From Flabesymbios commensalis (Eukaryota; Annelida; Polychaeta; Terebellida; Flabelligeridae), in assembly GCA_964017125.1 (NCBI GenBank), contig OZ024908.1, forward strand, positions 58,447,402 through 58,511,401: DNA of 64,000 bases. The letters run 5' to 3'. Shown here one piece after another: positions 1 through 11,200 of the stretch. A program made the position numbers and the translations under genes. Every line of letters starts with the position of its first letter. Positions within the stretch are counted from its first letter, which is position 1. The notes under the pieces were generated by a model. It was not told the DNA's origin, did no database searches, and saw nothing but the letters and a program-made list of their open reading frames with translations.

Positions 1-97
1 GTCGTGACTGACTTTAAGCTGCGAGCATTTAGATACATAATGTTAGTTTGATTGTTTTGTTTACTGTTGGACGGATCAGTCAGGCGTGTCGTGCTCA

Positions 98-304
98 TTA
101 TTTCCTACACATGGTGTTCTTGTAGCAATGCTCTGTTAATAGTCGACAATGACAGCATGCAGTTCTATCTCTAGGTGATGTAGCATCCTCATTGCTGTTG
201 TTATTGCAGGAGGCTCTGGATAGGAGGTTGTAAGCTGAACAGGTGCATGAGGTACTAGCCAAACCATCTGTGACATCCCTTGTTGTGTGCACGAATTCAT
301 TCAC
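98..304 (-). CDS. Possible terminal exon of an unknown gene on the minus strand
   Basis: On the minus strand a good acceptor (TATATTTCTTCAG, AG at 306-305) is followed by 68 sense codons and TAA (100-98). The stretch is distinctly more GC-rich than the AT-rich DNA beside it and uses a balanced amino-acid set with eight cysteines. I recognise no family. It could be the 3' end of a neighbouring gene that enters the window from outside, or chance. Confidence 0.22.
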   Translation of the reverse strand: MNEFVHTTRDVTDGLASTSCTCSAYNLLSRASCNNNSNEDATSPRDRTACCHCRLLTEHCYKNTMCRK

Positions 305-615
305 CTGAAGAAATATAATTATAATATTCAAACAATAATATCAAGGTGATTTTGAACAGCTAAATTAATAGATCTTTTTCCTAATTATATTTTCTCAAAT
401 TATTAAGATTTATGAAAAAAATATTAGTTTTTCCATTTTGGACAGTATATATGATCAGTACATATTATTCAATCAGTTCACAGGTCATGAATTGAAAATA
501 AGTATTTCGCCATTGAACTTGAAAAAGTGAATATATAGTAGGCTGGACTATTATTACTAAACGTGACAATAATTATTAGACCTCAGTAAGACAAATATAT
601 ACCGCTAGCACAAAG

Positions 616-1575
616 GCCACTGGTGATGTGCGGCGTGTGAGTAGGTTAGGTAGATGAAGTGAGTTGATGTGTGTGAGGTAAATGAGGTGATGTGGACGAG
701 GTGAGGTAAATGAAGTGGTGTGTGAGGTGAGGTAAATGAGGTGATGTGGGTGAGGTGAGGTACTAAGTAAAGGAGGTGTTGTGTATGAGATAAGGTGAGT
801 GATTTGATGTGGGTGAAATGAGGTAAAGGAGGTGATGTGAGTGAGATAAAGTGAATGAGATATGTGGGTGAAGTAAAAGAGCTGATGTGAGTGGGGTGAG
901 GTAAATGAGGTGATGTTGATGATATGATGTAAGTGAGGTATTTGGCTGAGGTAAGGTAAATGAAGTGATGTGGATGATATGAGGTAAGTGAGGTATTTGG
1001 GTGAGGTAAGGTAAATGATGTGATGTGGGTGAGGTAAGGTAAATAAGGTGATGTGGGTGCGGTGAGGTGAATGAGGTGATGTGGGTGAGATCAGATAAAT
1101 TTGGGATTTGGGTGAGGTAAGGTAAGTGCGGTGATGTGGGTGAGTTGAAGTGAATGTGGTAATGTGGGTGAGGTGATGTAAGTGATATGATGTGAATGAA
1201 ATGAGGTAAATGAGGTGATGTGGGTAAAATGAGGTCATTGGGGTGATGTGGGTGGAATGAGGTAATTGAGGTGATGTGGGTGAGGTGATGTGAGTGAAAT
1301 GAGGTAATTGAGGTGATGTGGGTGAAATGAGATAAATGGGGTGATGTGGGTGAAATGAGGTAAATGAGGTGATGTGAGTAGAATGGGGGTATATGAGGCG
1401 ATGTGGTTGAGGTGAGGTAAATGAGGTGATGAGGGTGATGTGAAGTAAATGAGGTGATGTGGGTGAAATAAGATAAATAAAGTGATGTGGGTGAAATGAG
1501 GTAAATCAGGTGGTGTGGGTGAAATGAGGTAAATAGGTGAGGTAAGATAAATAAAGTGCTTTGAGTGAGGTGAGT
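616..1575. repeat. Degenerate minisatellite, G/T/A-rich top strand
   Basis: About 960 bases made of variants of GTGGGTGAGGTGAGGTAAAT and GAGGTGATGTGGGTGAAATG, with a repeating module of roughly 23-46 bases. The + strand is almost free of C. This makes two long antisense open frames (576-1238, 763-1605) rich in Ser/Pro/His/Thr, which are repeat artefacts, not genes. Confidence 0.9.
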
Positions 1576-2210
1576 CTGTAGATGTATTGTAGATGCCGTG
1601 TACACTGCAAGATGTGACTAAAATACAGTCAGAATTTGCCTACCTGTAGGAGAAAGAAATACCCCAACTATGGTTTTATATGTAATAGGTTAGCTCAAAA
1701 AAATATTAGTCGTGTTTGCGTTTGAAAGTATGAATATTACGAAGCATAGCTCAATACAGTTACTGAACGCCTAATAATGTTAATGAGGGACTCAAAGTTC
1801 GATGTTATATAGCCTTTAGAATATATTTATAGCCACACTTCATCACAGATCAATGTCGTCTACTCTGTCAGTCACTCGAAGCATGTTGCAGAAGAAAGTT
1901 GAAATCACCAGATATTATCACACACATTGCCATCTTATTTCAGGTTACGACTAGGACACGGCAATCCGCATCTGCTGATTACCGGCGTGATGTTAAACGC
2001 ATAAGTAGGCCAACATTACCTCTGCATCTCCACACAGCCAACATTACTGTAACTAATTAGCTTACCTTTCTGGCATTGGCCCTATCACCAACACTTCACA
2101 TGGTTTCAGCGCTCAGGGCTACAGTGGATTGTTTATTTTGAGGGTGGCACTTTCATAAATTATGTGTGGCAATTTAATTTTGAATTAATTTAATTTCTTT
2201 TTTTTTTCAG
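1576..2210 (+). other. Upstream region and intron before the ACSBG start-codon exon
   Basis: Unique-looking AT-rich DNA with no coding signal. It ends in the polypyrimidine tract and AG used by the exon at 2211. No convincing promoter element was identified. Confidence 0.5.
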
Positions 2211-2285
2211 GTACCGGGGGACACATACAACATTATTGAGATAAACTTAGTGAGGATTACATCTTTCCAAGCAACAAGATGGGAG
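2211..2285 (+). CDS. ACSBG: ACSBG exon with start codon (5'UTR 2211-2278, coding 2279-2285)
   Basis: The exon follows a strong polypyrimidine tract and AG at 2210 and ends at GTGAGT (2286). ATG at 2279 in AACAAGATGG context opens the frame that continues perfectly into the exon at 2770 (Met-Gly-Gly-Pro). Because an acceptor precedes it, at least one further 5' non-coding exon and the promoter lie upstream, unseen or outside the window. Confidence 0.85.
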
Positions 2286-5200
2286 GTGAGTTTTAAAAGC
2301 GTTACAGCCGACATTAGCGGGTACCGACATCAGTCGTCAGAATCTGACTAAGCTTCTGATGACTAAGGTCGGTCCCTACACTGTAAGAGTAAAAATATTG
2401 ATAGTGGCCGCCGACCCATAACATTCAAATGAATCAGAAAGAGCTAACAGTTACTTGGGCATTTATGATTTCAAAATGAAGAAAAACCTTTGTTCTCCAT
2501 CATTTAAAGAAAAGTACTTCAGCATTAATATCGCATCAATATCGGAATGGTAATACGTTGATATTGATTTTGAATGGTACTTTAAAGGTGTGCAATCTCT
2601 ATTATCATCGTGTTAGTGAACGATAATACCGGGAATAAAAATACTGCTGAACAAATTATTTAAAATGTCACCTTGGTTATTATAGTGTCGTATCTGCCAC
2701 TTGACAAAGTGGCAGATAGCAAGGAGTCGAAATATTACCCATGTGAAAATAATGATGTTGATTTTTCAGGTCCGGACACGGTACTGCCAGCGGACAGCTA
2801 CTGGACCATCCACAGAGACAAACCAGTAAAACTGGCGATGGGAACCGACAAAAACACCTCCGTCACCCCCGTGTCAGTCATCTCCATGTTCAAATCCACT
2901 GTGGAAAAGTCACCCACACAGGCAGCAATGGGTAAGCTACTCGCGGCGAGTAATTTGAAAACATTTGTGTTTGAGAGTTAGAGGGATCGACTCAAAACTA
3001 TGACATTTGCATGGAGGAATATGCATATTGTTATCTACAAAGCTGTAGTATCATTTGTCATTCATCCACATTTCATAAACGCATGTCAGATCGTTGTCTA
3101 AGAGCTTTTTTTCATTATGGTTTATTTATCTCAAACTAATATAAGCTCATAAACATTTTTCTATATTATCGCACAAGGGTCAGTGCCTTCTGAACTATCA
3201 CACGTTTATTTACTCATATATTGTGATCATTCATGTATTTTTTGACGTATTATTTTATTCATTAAATCCCTCAAAATGACCGATTCAACTTCATCAGCTA
3301 AAAGTACTTTGCATGATGTAGTTCTTTCTGGGAAAAGTCAATGTTTAATATTGACCTTTATGCCACTGAAGTATACATGTTATACTTATTTTATTAGAAG
3401 CCGTAAGTATCATGAGTAAATATTTATTATTATAAACATTAATTATAACTATATTAATAGATCTAGAGTGGTATCTGATCAATGTAGGGTTACCAGCATT
3501 GTGCTTTAGAATTTTGCCCAAATAATTATATTGCCTTATGATTCATTCATTGGTAAACTACAAGTCTCTGGAAAGCGTCTTACCTCCATTTTGAATAACA
3601 ACGAAATGAGCAGAAGGAATACAATTGACATGCCAAGTGAAATAATTATTACGCAAAATAACCATAACCAAAATATTTTGCAAAACAATATTGTGTCAAT
3701 TAGACAACTGCATCATTCACATATTTTAATATACATGTATTTTATAATAAATATGTTAAAATAATATGATTCATCTTCTGTTGAAATGTCACAAAATACT
3801 ATTATTTATATTTTCAGCGGTTAAAAGAGGAGGCGAATGGAAGAAATGGACTTACAAACAGTATAATGGTGATGTTCAAAAAGCAGCCAAATCCTTGATA
3901 AAAGTAAGGCATACAATTAAAATGTTTGAAACAAAACGTATTTTTTCATTTGAGACGCGACGAGAATCACAAATCCAGTCTTATCTCAAAACAAGTATAT
4001 TTGTAATGTGTTTAACTTTATTTTCATCCTCGCCATTTACACGCTACCATGTCTCCATTTAACTCTTAAACCGCTAAATTAAATAATTTTTAATTTTCAT
4101 CCACTTGGAAGTTGTGTCTCGCTATCGTGATCCACAATTTCCAGTGGCTGAAAATTACTCACATTAAAAGTGTTTAATTTGAGACGATACATAGCAATTT
4201 GTTATGTTTAAACACCCATATTTATTCCCAATAACAACGTTTGGAACAACTATCGCGGGCCCGATGATCGACTTTAAACATCAGAATATGAGAAGTGTGA
4301 GAGTAAAACATATTTATAATGGCTGCGCACCTATAAAATAGGTATTCAAATAAAGCGCAAAGAGCTAACTAAGACATTTATGCTGATTTCAAACTGAAAA
4401 ATCTCTTTGGTCTGCAATGGTTTATTTAATCTTGAGCTTTTCAGCTTGGACTTGAGCCTTTTCACGGAGTGGGGATCGTGGGATTTAACTCTCCCGAGTG
4501 GTTCATCACAGATCTCGCCGCCATTCACGCAGGGTAAGATAAGCATATCGTTGTCCTGCCGAATTACATGTTTGCTGCTATTTTTTCAGTCATTTGAAGC
4601 TTGAATTATGGACATCCATGGGCTACTATTCAAATATCAATAATAATGACAGGGTGATCATTTTGTTTAATTTTGTACCATTCGAGGGCATGGTTTGGTC
4701 CAACAGAGCTAACACAAATTAATTTCAGTATGTAAACTTTCAAATATTATTGTCATTCGCATTCAATCGAGAATTATATAATCTGTGTTACTTTACCAGA
4801 GGACTTGCCGTTGGGGTTTACACCACTAACACACCCGAGGCCTGCCAATACGTGTTGGAGAACTGTGAGGCCAACATAGCCGTTGTCGAGAACGACCAAC
4901 AGCTGCAGAAAATCCTCAAAGTCTGGGACGAGCTGCCGCATCTGAAGGCCATAGTGCAGTGGGAAGGAGAATTAAAAGAGAAAAATCCCAAAATATTCAC
5001 CGTAAGTTATTGTCACTCATATTTATTTTAATTTGAGACCAAGCATTTGTAAATCTTGATGTTTAAACGCTCATTTCTTTCCCAGGAGCAGTACTCTATC
5101 ACCAGAGATAGAACTGTTTTATAAATGGCTAACTGCTTTAGTAGGCTAACTTGACAAAAATTATAATACGAAATTGCAAGTAAGAAATCGCCCCGGAGAA

Positions 5201-8200
5201 CATTTCAAAAAAGGTATTTTTTACTGTAATTTTGCTTGTCTCTCATGATTGGAAAAAGTATAATATCAATGTATTATGTATTATGCTATTATAGACTTTT
5301 TGTCCCTGATAATAATATTATATGCTCATACACATTGATATATTGGATGCCAATTAAAAGGAGTTTTAAATAAAATAACTATATGGAGTAGACTATCGCC
5401 ATATGGGCGCTGCCGATAATTAAGCCACCAGATAAATATTTTAATGAGATAACGGAATAAATTATTTTCACTGTAAACATTATTGATTAATTAATAACAC
5501 AATCAATTATTGTCTGTGTTGACATTTTTCCATGATTCTCAAGCATGTTAAACGGTTCGTTTTTTTTTAACAAAATGGACAACAGATGAAACGTTGTTCG
5601 GACTGAGGCAAGGTCACTTATTCGTAATGCCTATTGTTTCTTGATTTCAGTGGAAGCAGTTTATGTCCCTGGGAGTGGACTTACCCGACTCTACCCTGAG
5701 GGAGAGAATAGACCAGCAGGCGCCAAACAAGTGTTGCCTTCTTATTTACACGGTAATGATCACGTTTCATACGACCCCAGTATGGCAATCTGCCCCTTGT
5801 TAACCCTGTACGCGCTAAGTTATCTTGGTTAATTTTTCACCCACTTGAAGTTGTGACCCACAACTTCAAGTGGGTGAAAAATACTCATATGGGTTAATTA
5901 TTAAACACAATCATAATCGTGCTTCACGTTTAAAGGGTGATGATCAGCCGACCATGTGACAGATTTAGTCACTCTTCAAATTATCTAAAGAACGTTTGCA
6001 ACGACAGGGGCCCTGGTGCTGAGGTTAAAGCTGCCTACTTGGAAAATTGACTGATCGCGGGTTCGAATCCCTCTTTAGCCTTCAAGTTTCAAAGAAACAA
6101 AAAGGTTTCTTCGCCGCTCAAGATTCAATATTGCGGAGAGCATCCGTGACCGAGAGGTAGCGTGCTCGGCGTCAGACCGCCGGGGCTCGAATTTCGTATC
6201 CTGTGTCTGGAGAGATTCAGTGTCATCTCACTATCCCCAGGAGGTTATCCTGGCCCAATTTAGCCTATATGTGCAAAAAGGTGTTCTAAAACCCCATTCA
6301 TTCATTGATGCAACGGCGGTGAGATACATTTTACTGTGATAACAAAACGTTACCATTTTTAACACACCAAGCGTCACTTTCTACAAAAGATTGAAGTGTT
6401 ATTGTAATTATATTCACAGGGTTTATCTGATATTGCATCAGATGTCTCAAGTAAAGAGATAAAACACTGTGATATCATAGTAATTGTGTACTGATATGCA
6501 ACTTATCAGAGCCGATCATTGGCACCAATGATAATAATAGTCAAATATCCACAGATACATGCACAGTACTTGTGTACTCTGAACATACGATGCTCAAAGT
6601 AGCTAAATCTAACTCACTTGATATGACATTTTACCTGACTTTGTTCATATTATGGATTTAACCCTTTAACCGCCGGTGCCGCAAACATTCGGGTTTTCAT
6701 TTTTTATTAGTACATTAAGTACCACATTTTAAATATGTTAAAGATAAAATGTGACATCAACCAGCAAGATTTAAAAAGAGTTGACCCCCATTTTGTCAAA
6801 TCTGAATAATTTTCACTCACTTGAAACGTAAAACATGTTGAGCTTCGGGTCCGCCGGGGCTTGTTAAAAAAAACAATAATAATATTATATGATATAATAT
6901 TATACCTCATAGCTTTGTGTGTTTTAGTCAGGGACAACGGGAAATCCCAAAGGGGTGATGCTTAGTCATGACAACGTGAGTATGATGTAATGTATTTTTC
7001 AAATAATATTAATATATCTTGTATTTATAATTATATGACTGTCTAAGGTAGGTCGTATCGCTTCATTGTCTACTTATTTCCCAATCGGTGGCAGTGCGTA
7101 TTTATTAGTATGACGTCTACACGTAATGCTTATAATAGAATAGAATAGAATAGAATAGAATAGAATAGAATAGAATATAATGGAATAGAATAGAATAGAA
7201 TAGAATAGAATAGAACAGAATAGAACAGAACAGAACGGAACGGAACGGAACGGAACGGAACACTAACACTAACACTAACAGACAGAACAGACAGAACAGA
7301 CAGAACAGAACATGTCCAATGATGTCAAAGTGTAATAGTTAGCCCTTGAACAGCCGGTCCCGATTATATTTGCTTTTGCATTTTTGTATTTAGCACATCA
7401 AATATCACGTTTCAAACATGTTAAAGATAAAACTTGACATCTTTCAGCAAGATTTGAAGATTATAAACCTCCATTATAATCTGAATAATTTCCACTAACT
7501 TGAAGTTATGGATCGCGTCAGCGAGACACAACTTGAAAAGTGAGTGAAAATTCCAAATAAATAATTTGTCAGCTAAAGGGTTAATGGAGTCAACTCAGAT
7601 CAGAGTTTGTTACAGAGTTGAAAACCCTATAGACAACGGTGTAATGAGTTAAAATAGGAGTACGGTAAATTTTCAACTGTTTGCTCAATGTAGCTTATGT
7701 GACTGAAGCATCATTTTATACAAAAAAAAATGAAATATAATTAAATATATTATGACAATAGGTCCTGTAAAATAAACTTTCTAAATATTTAAGTTTGTCG
7801 GTATTTAACATGTTATAACAGCAGAATCAACTTAATCAGAAGCAAGTTGATTCTGCTGTTAAAACATGCTAAAAACCGATATTTTAATATTGCTTATTAT
7901 TTCTCACCTGACATATTGTGATGCACGCTCGTTCTTTGACCTTTCTTGTTTTTTTCAGCTGACGTGGACGGCTCAGATGTGTTCCTTGGATGCCAAGCTG
8001 CAGTACGGGCAGGAGCACCTGATTAGCTACCTACCACTGAGCCATATAGCAGCACAGATGCTGGATATATACTTACCTATCCACAAAGCGGGGACCGTCT
8101 GGTTTGCCCAACCTGACGCTCTCAAGGTATTAGCGCTGAAATATTTTTGTATAAACCATACAGAACAAAGGGCTTGACCAATTTGAAACCATCATAAATG

Positions 8201-11200
8201 TCTTCGTTAGCTCTTTCTGCTTCATTTGAATACCTATGTTATGGGTCTACGGCTATAACAAAAAAAATCCAGTGCGGGCAGACGTCAGAATCTGACGTCT
8301 ACAGACGTCAGATTCTGACGTCTAAATTTCCCGATTAAGATTTACATACAAAATGGTAATAATTAGACACAATCATTTTCCTGAACCACGAATAATTTGA
8401 CAAATAATTTACCATGCTCACCAGGTCACGAGACAAACGACTACTCAGTAATATAAAAATCCAGTAATTTAAGTCAAGTTTGACAATGGGTGACCTTGAC
8501 CAATTGTTCAAGACACAGTGGTATAAAACATAGTTTTCATATCACGTTCGCTGGGTGAGTCTTTATCATATCAGCACTGATTTTGTCTTAGAAGTGCATC
8601 CGGGAGTACTCCAGTTCAACACTTTTACGATAGGCTACCTTGGCCTTTTCATCTCTCGCTCGACAAAGCTGGGGCGAGGGTTATGACGTCGCCTCAAATG
8701 TCCGGCCGTCCGTCCGTCTGTCTGTCCGCATTTCGTTTCCGGAGAGTGTTCAGTTTAATGCTGGAGCGTCGTCGTAGACGTTAGTATAATTACTTATAAA
8801 CGTATGCTTGCGGAAACCCATTGGGGATTTTTTTCTTATTGCACACACACATTTGTTTTAATACATGCATCTGTAATGTACTTGACAAACTGTTCTAGAT
8901 AGGTATACCATAACTGTAAAACATAATGTGAAAGTTCAGGGAAGGATGCACTCTGAAAAATGTCCATCACGCCGGCGTGGCGGGAGATTATGGTGACTGA
9001 CTGGTCTCTTGTTTTGAAGATAAAGGATAACTTGGTGATTTTTAATGCCATCCACATCATATTAGCATCAGCGATGCATCTCTAGATCTAGTTTTATGAC
9101 ATGTGACCAAAAAGTAGCCAAACAATAATGTGTGTCTGCTCGGTTAGTTTTGATCATAATAGCACCAAATTGTATCAGAAGTGCATTCGGAAATATTATA
9201 GACGTAAATGAGTGACCATGACTTAATTTAAAGGTCACAGAGGTCGAAATAAGAAAATCGTGATATGCTACAGTGTCATATCCATACTATAGTGATATAT
9301 CTTATACAAAACGAGATCAGTTACATCACATCATATGACGGCGGAGGTATACGATTTCGACGCTTATTCGTAGAATTATACTGCTAGCTAGTAGCTATGT
9401 CAAATATAAGAGGAACATAGTGTTAATGCTAAGCTTACATATGACAGGAAATCTATCAATGTTTTTCTTGTATATACAATCAAGCATGCTTTTTATTACA
9501 GGGGTCTCTAGGCGCCACACTTAAAGAAGTTCGTCCAACAGCATTTTTTGGAGTCCCTCGCGTTTGGGAGAAAATCCAAGAGAAAATGGTGGCCACGGCG
9601 CGGGAGTCGTCCTCGTTTAAAAAGAAGGTTGCGGTCTGGGCTAAGGATGTGGGGCTGAAAGGAAATCAGGCCAAACTAAACGGGTAAGATCACAGAAGTA
9701 TTGTTCATCTGACCATAACCTGATAACTGGTTAACACAGAGCATAAAGGGTTTTAACCCGTACACCGCTAAATTAAGTAATTTAAATTTTCAACCACTTA
9801 ATGTTGTGTGTCGCTAGCGCGACCCACAACTTCAAGTGGGTGAAAATTACTTGTATTTGTCTTAATAATTTTTTAGACCAAACATTCGCAGATATTTATG
9901 TTCAAACACACGTTTAGATCCCAATCACTACGATTTAAATGGCTATTAAAATAGATTTTATATAATTAATCTGTTAATGTTACTTAGATCTTGCTGACGA
10001 GTCACACATTCTACATAGCGCAGACATTTTGTAGCCTGCCCAGTTGCCCTACACCACGGTCACCGGCTTTGTAATTTGCACTGTGAGCAAAAGACGAAAG
10101 TGGGGACTATCTGACACATTGACAGATGAACATGATCAAGGGCTGATCCAGAATAATTTTTATTTTGAAAAAAAGAGGGTCCGATTGACAAAGTAAAAAA
10201 CTTGTGGCAAGCAATGTTTTTTAGTCATCTCAGCTAATACATGGGGGTTTGAAACTATGTGATTTAATATTGTGGGGGCCCTCCATGACCGAGAGGTAGC
10301 TCGCTCGACCTCAGACTGCAGGGGCTCGAGTTTCGAATACTGTGTCTGGAGGGCAGTGTCATCGCATTCGTCTCACCATCCTCAGGAGGTTCTCCTGGCC
10401 TAGTTTAGCATATATGTACACAAAGGTGGCCTAAAACACCATAATTTCATTTTTATTTCATTTCATCTGACACTCTAAATTTACTAATTTCCAGTGTGAA
10501 ATATCGATATTTTATCAATTTTGATCGATGTTGAGGCGATTTAGTTCTTGAAAAGGAGGAGCCAGGATCCCCTTGACCCCGTCCGGATCAGCTACTGTTG
10601 ATGTGGCTAGTATACAAACTTCTGGTGAATTTATTTTCGCAGATTTCTACCGCTATCGGTACCGCGATGTTTTTGTTACAACTTCTTTTTGGCGTGTAAC
10701 AAAACGACCATAGTAACTGTGTTAACTTTTTTAGCGCGGGGACCGCCATTGCACGCCATAAATTCTGACATCTATCCACGCAAGTCGATCCAAGCACTGA
10801 AAGAATTATCATAATGGCCACTAAGACCCATAACATAGGTATTCAAATAAAGCGGAAAGACCTAACTAAGACATTTATGATGATGTCAAATTGCAAAAAA
10901 CAACTTTTATCACCATGTTTTATACAGAAATATGTCAGTGCTTTGATGGATAATTGTACCTATTTGGTTTGATTGTGTTTTACCAGCAAGTCGTCCGGGG
11001 GCATCAGCTGGAGTGTGGCCAGTATGATGGTGTTCAAGAAGGTGAAGATGCAGCTTGGACTTGACCGGTGTAACTTCTGCCTGACAGGTGCCGCCCCTAT
11101 CGCCAGGGACACATTGGACTTCTACCTAAGTCTCGATCTCTTCCTTTGTGAACTGTACGGAATGAGTGAAAACTCAGGTTTGTTACATGCGTTTAACCAT

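Noticed and set aside
576-1605. Two long antisense open frames (220 and 280 codons)
   Set aside because: They are translations of the GT-rich minisatellite in two frames, with Ser/Pro/His/Thr/Leu repeats and no splice or coding signal.
6006-6082. Possible tRNA gene
   Set aside because: A/B-box-like motifs are present, but the sequence recurs with a second head, a SINE body and a tail, and no sound cloverleaf with a clear anticodon arm was found.
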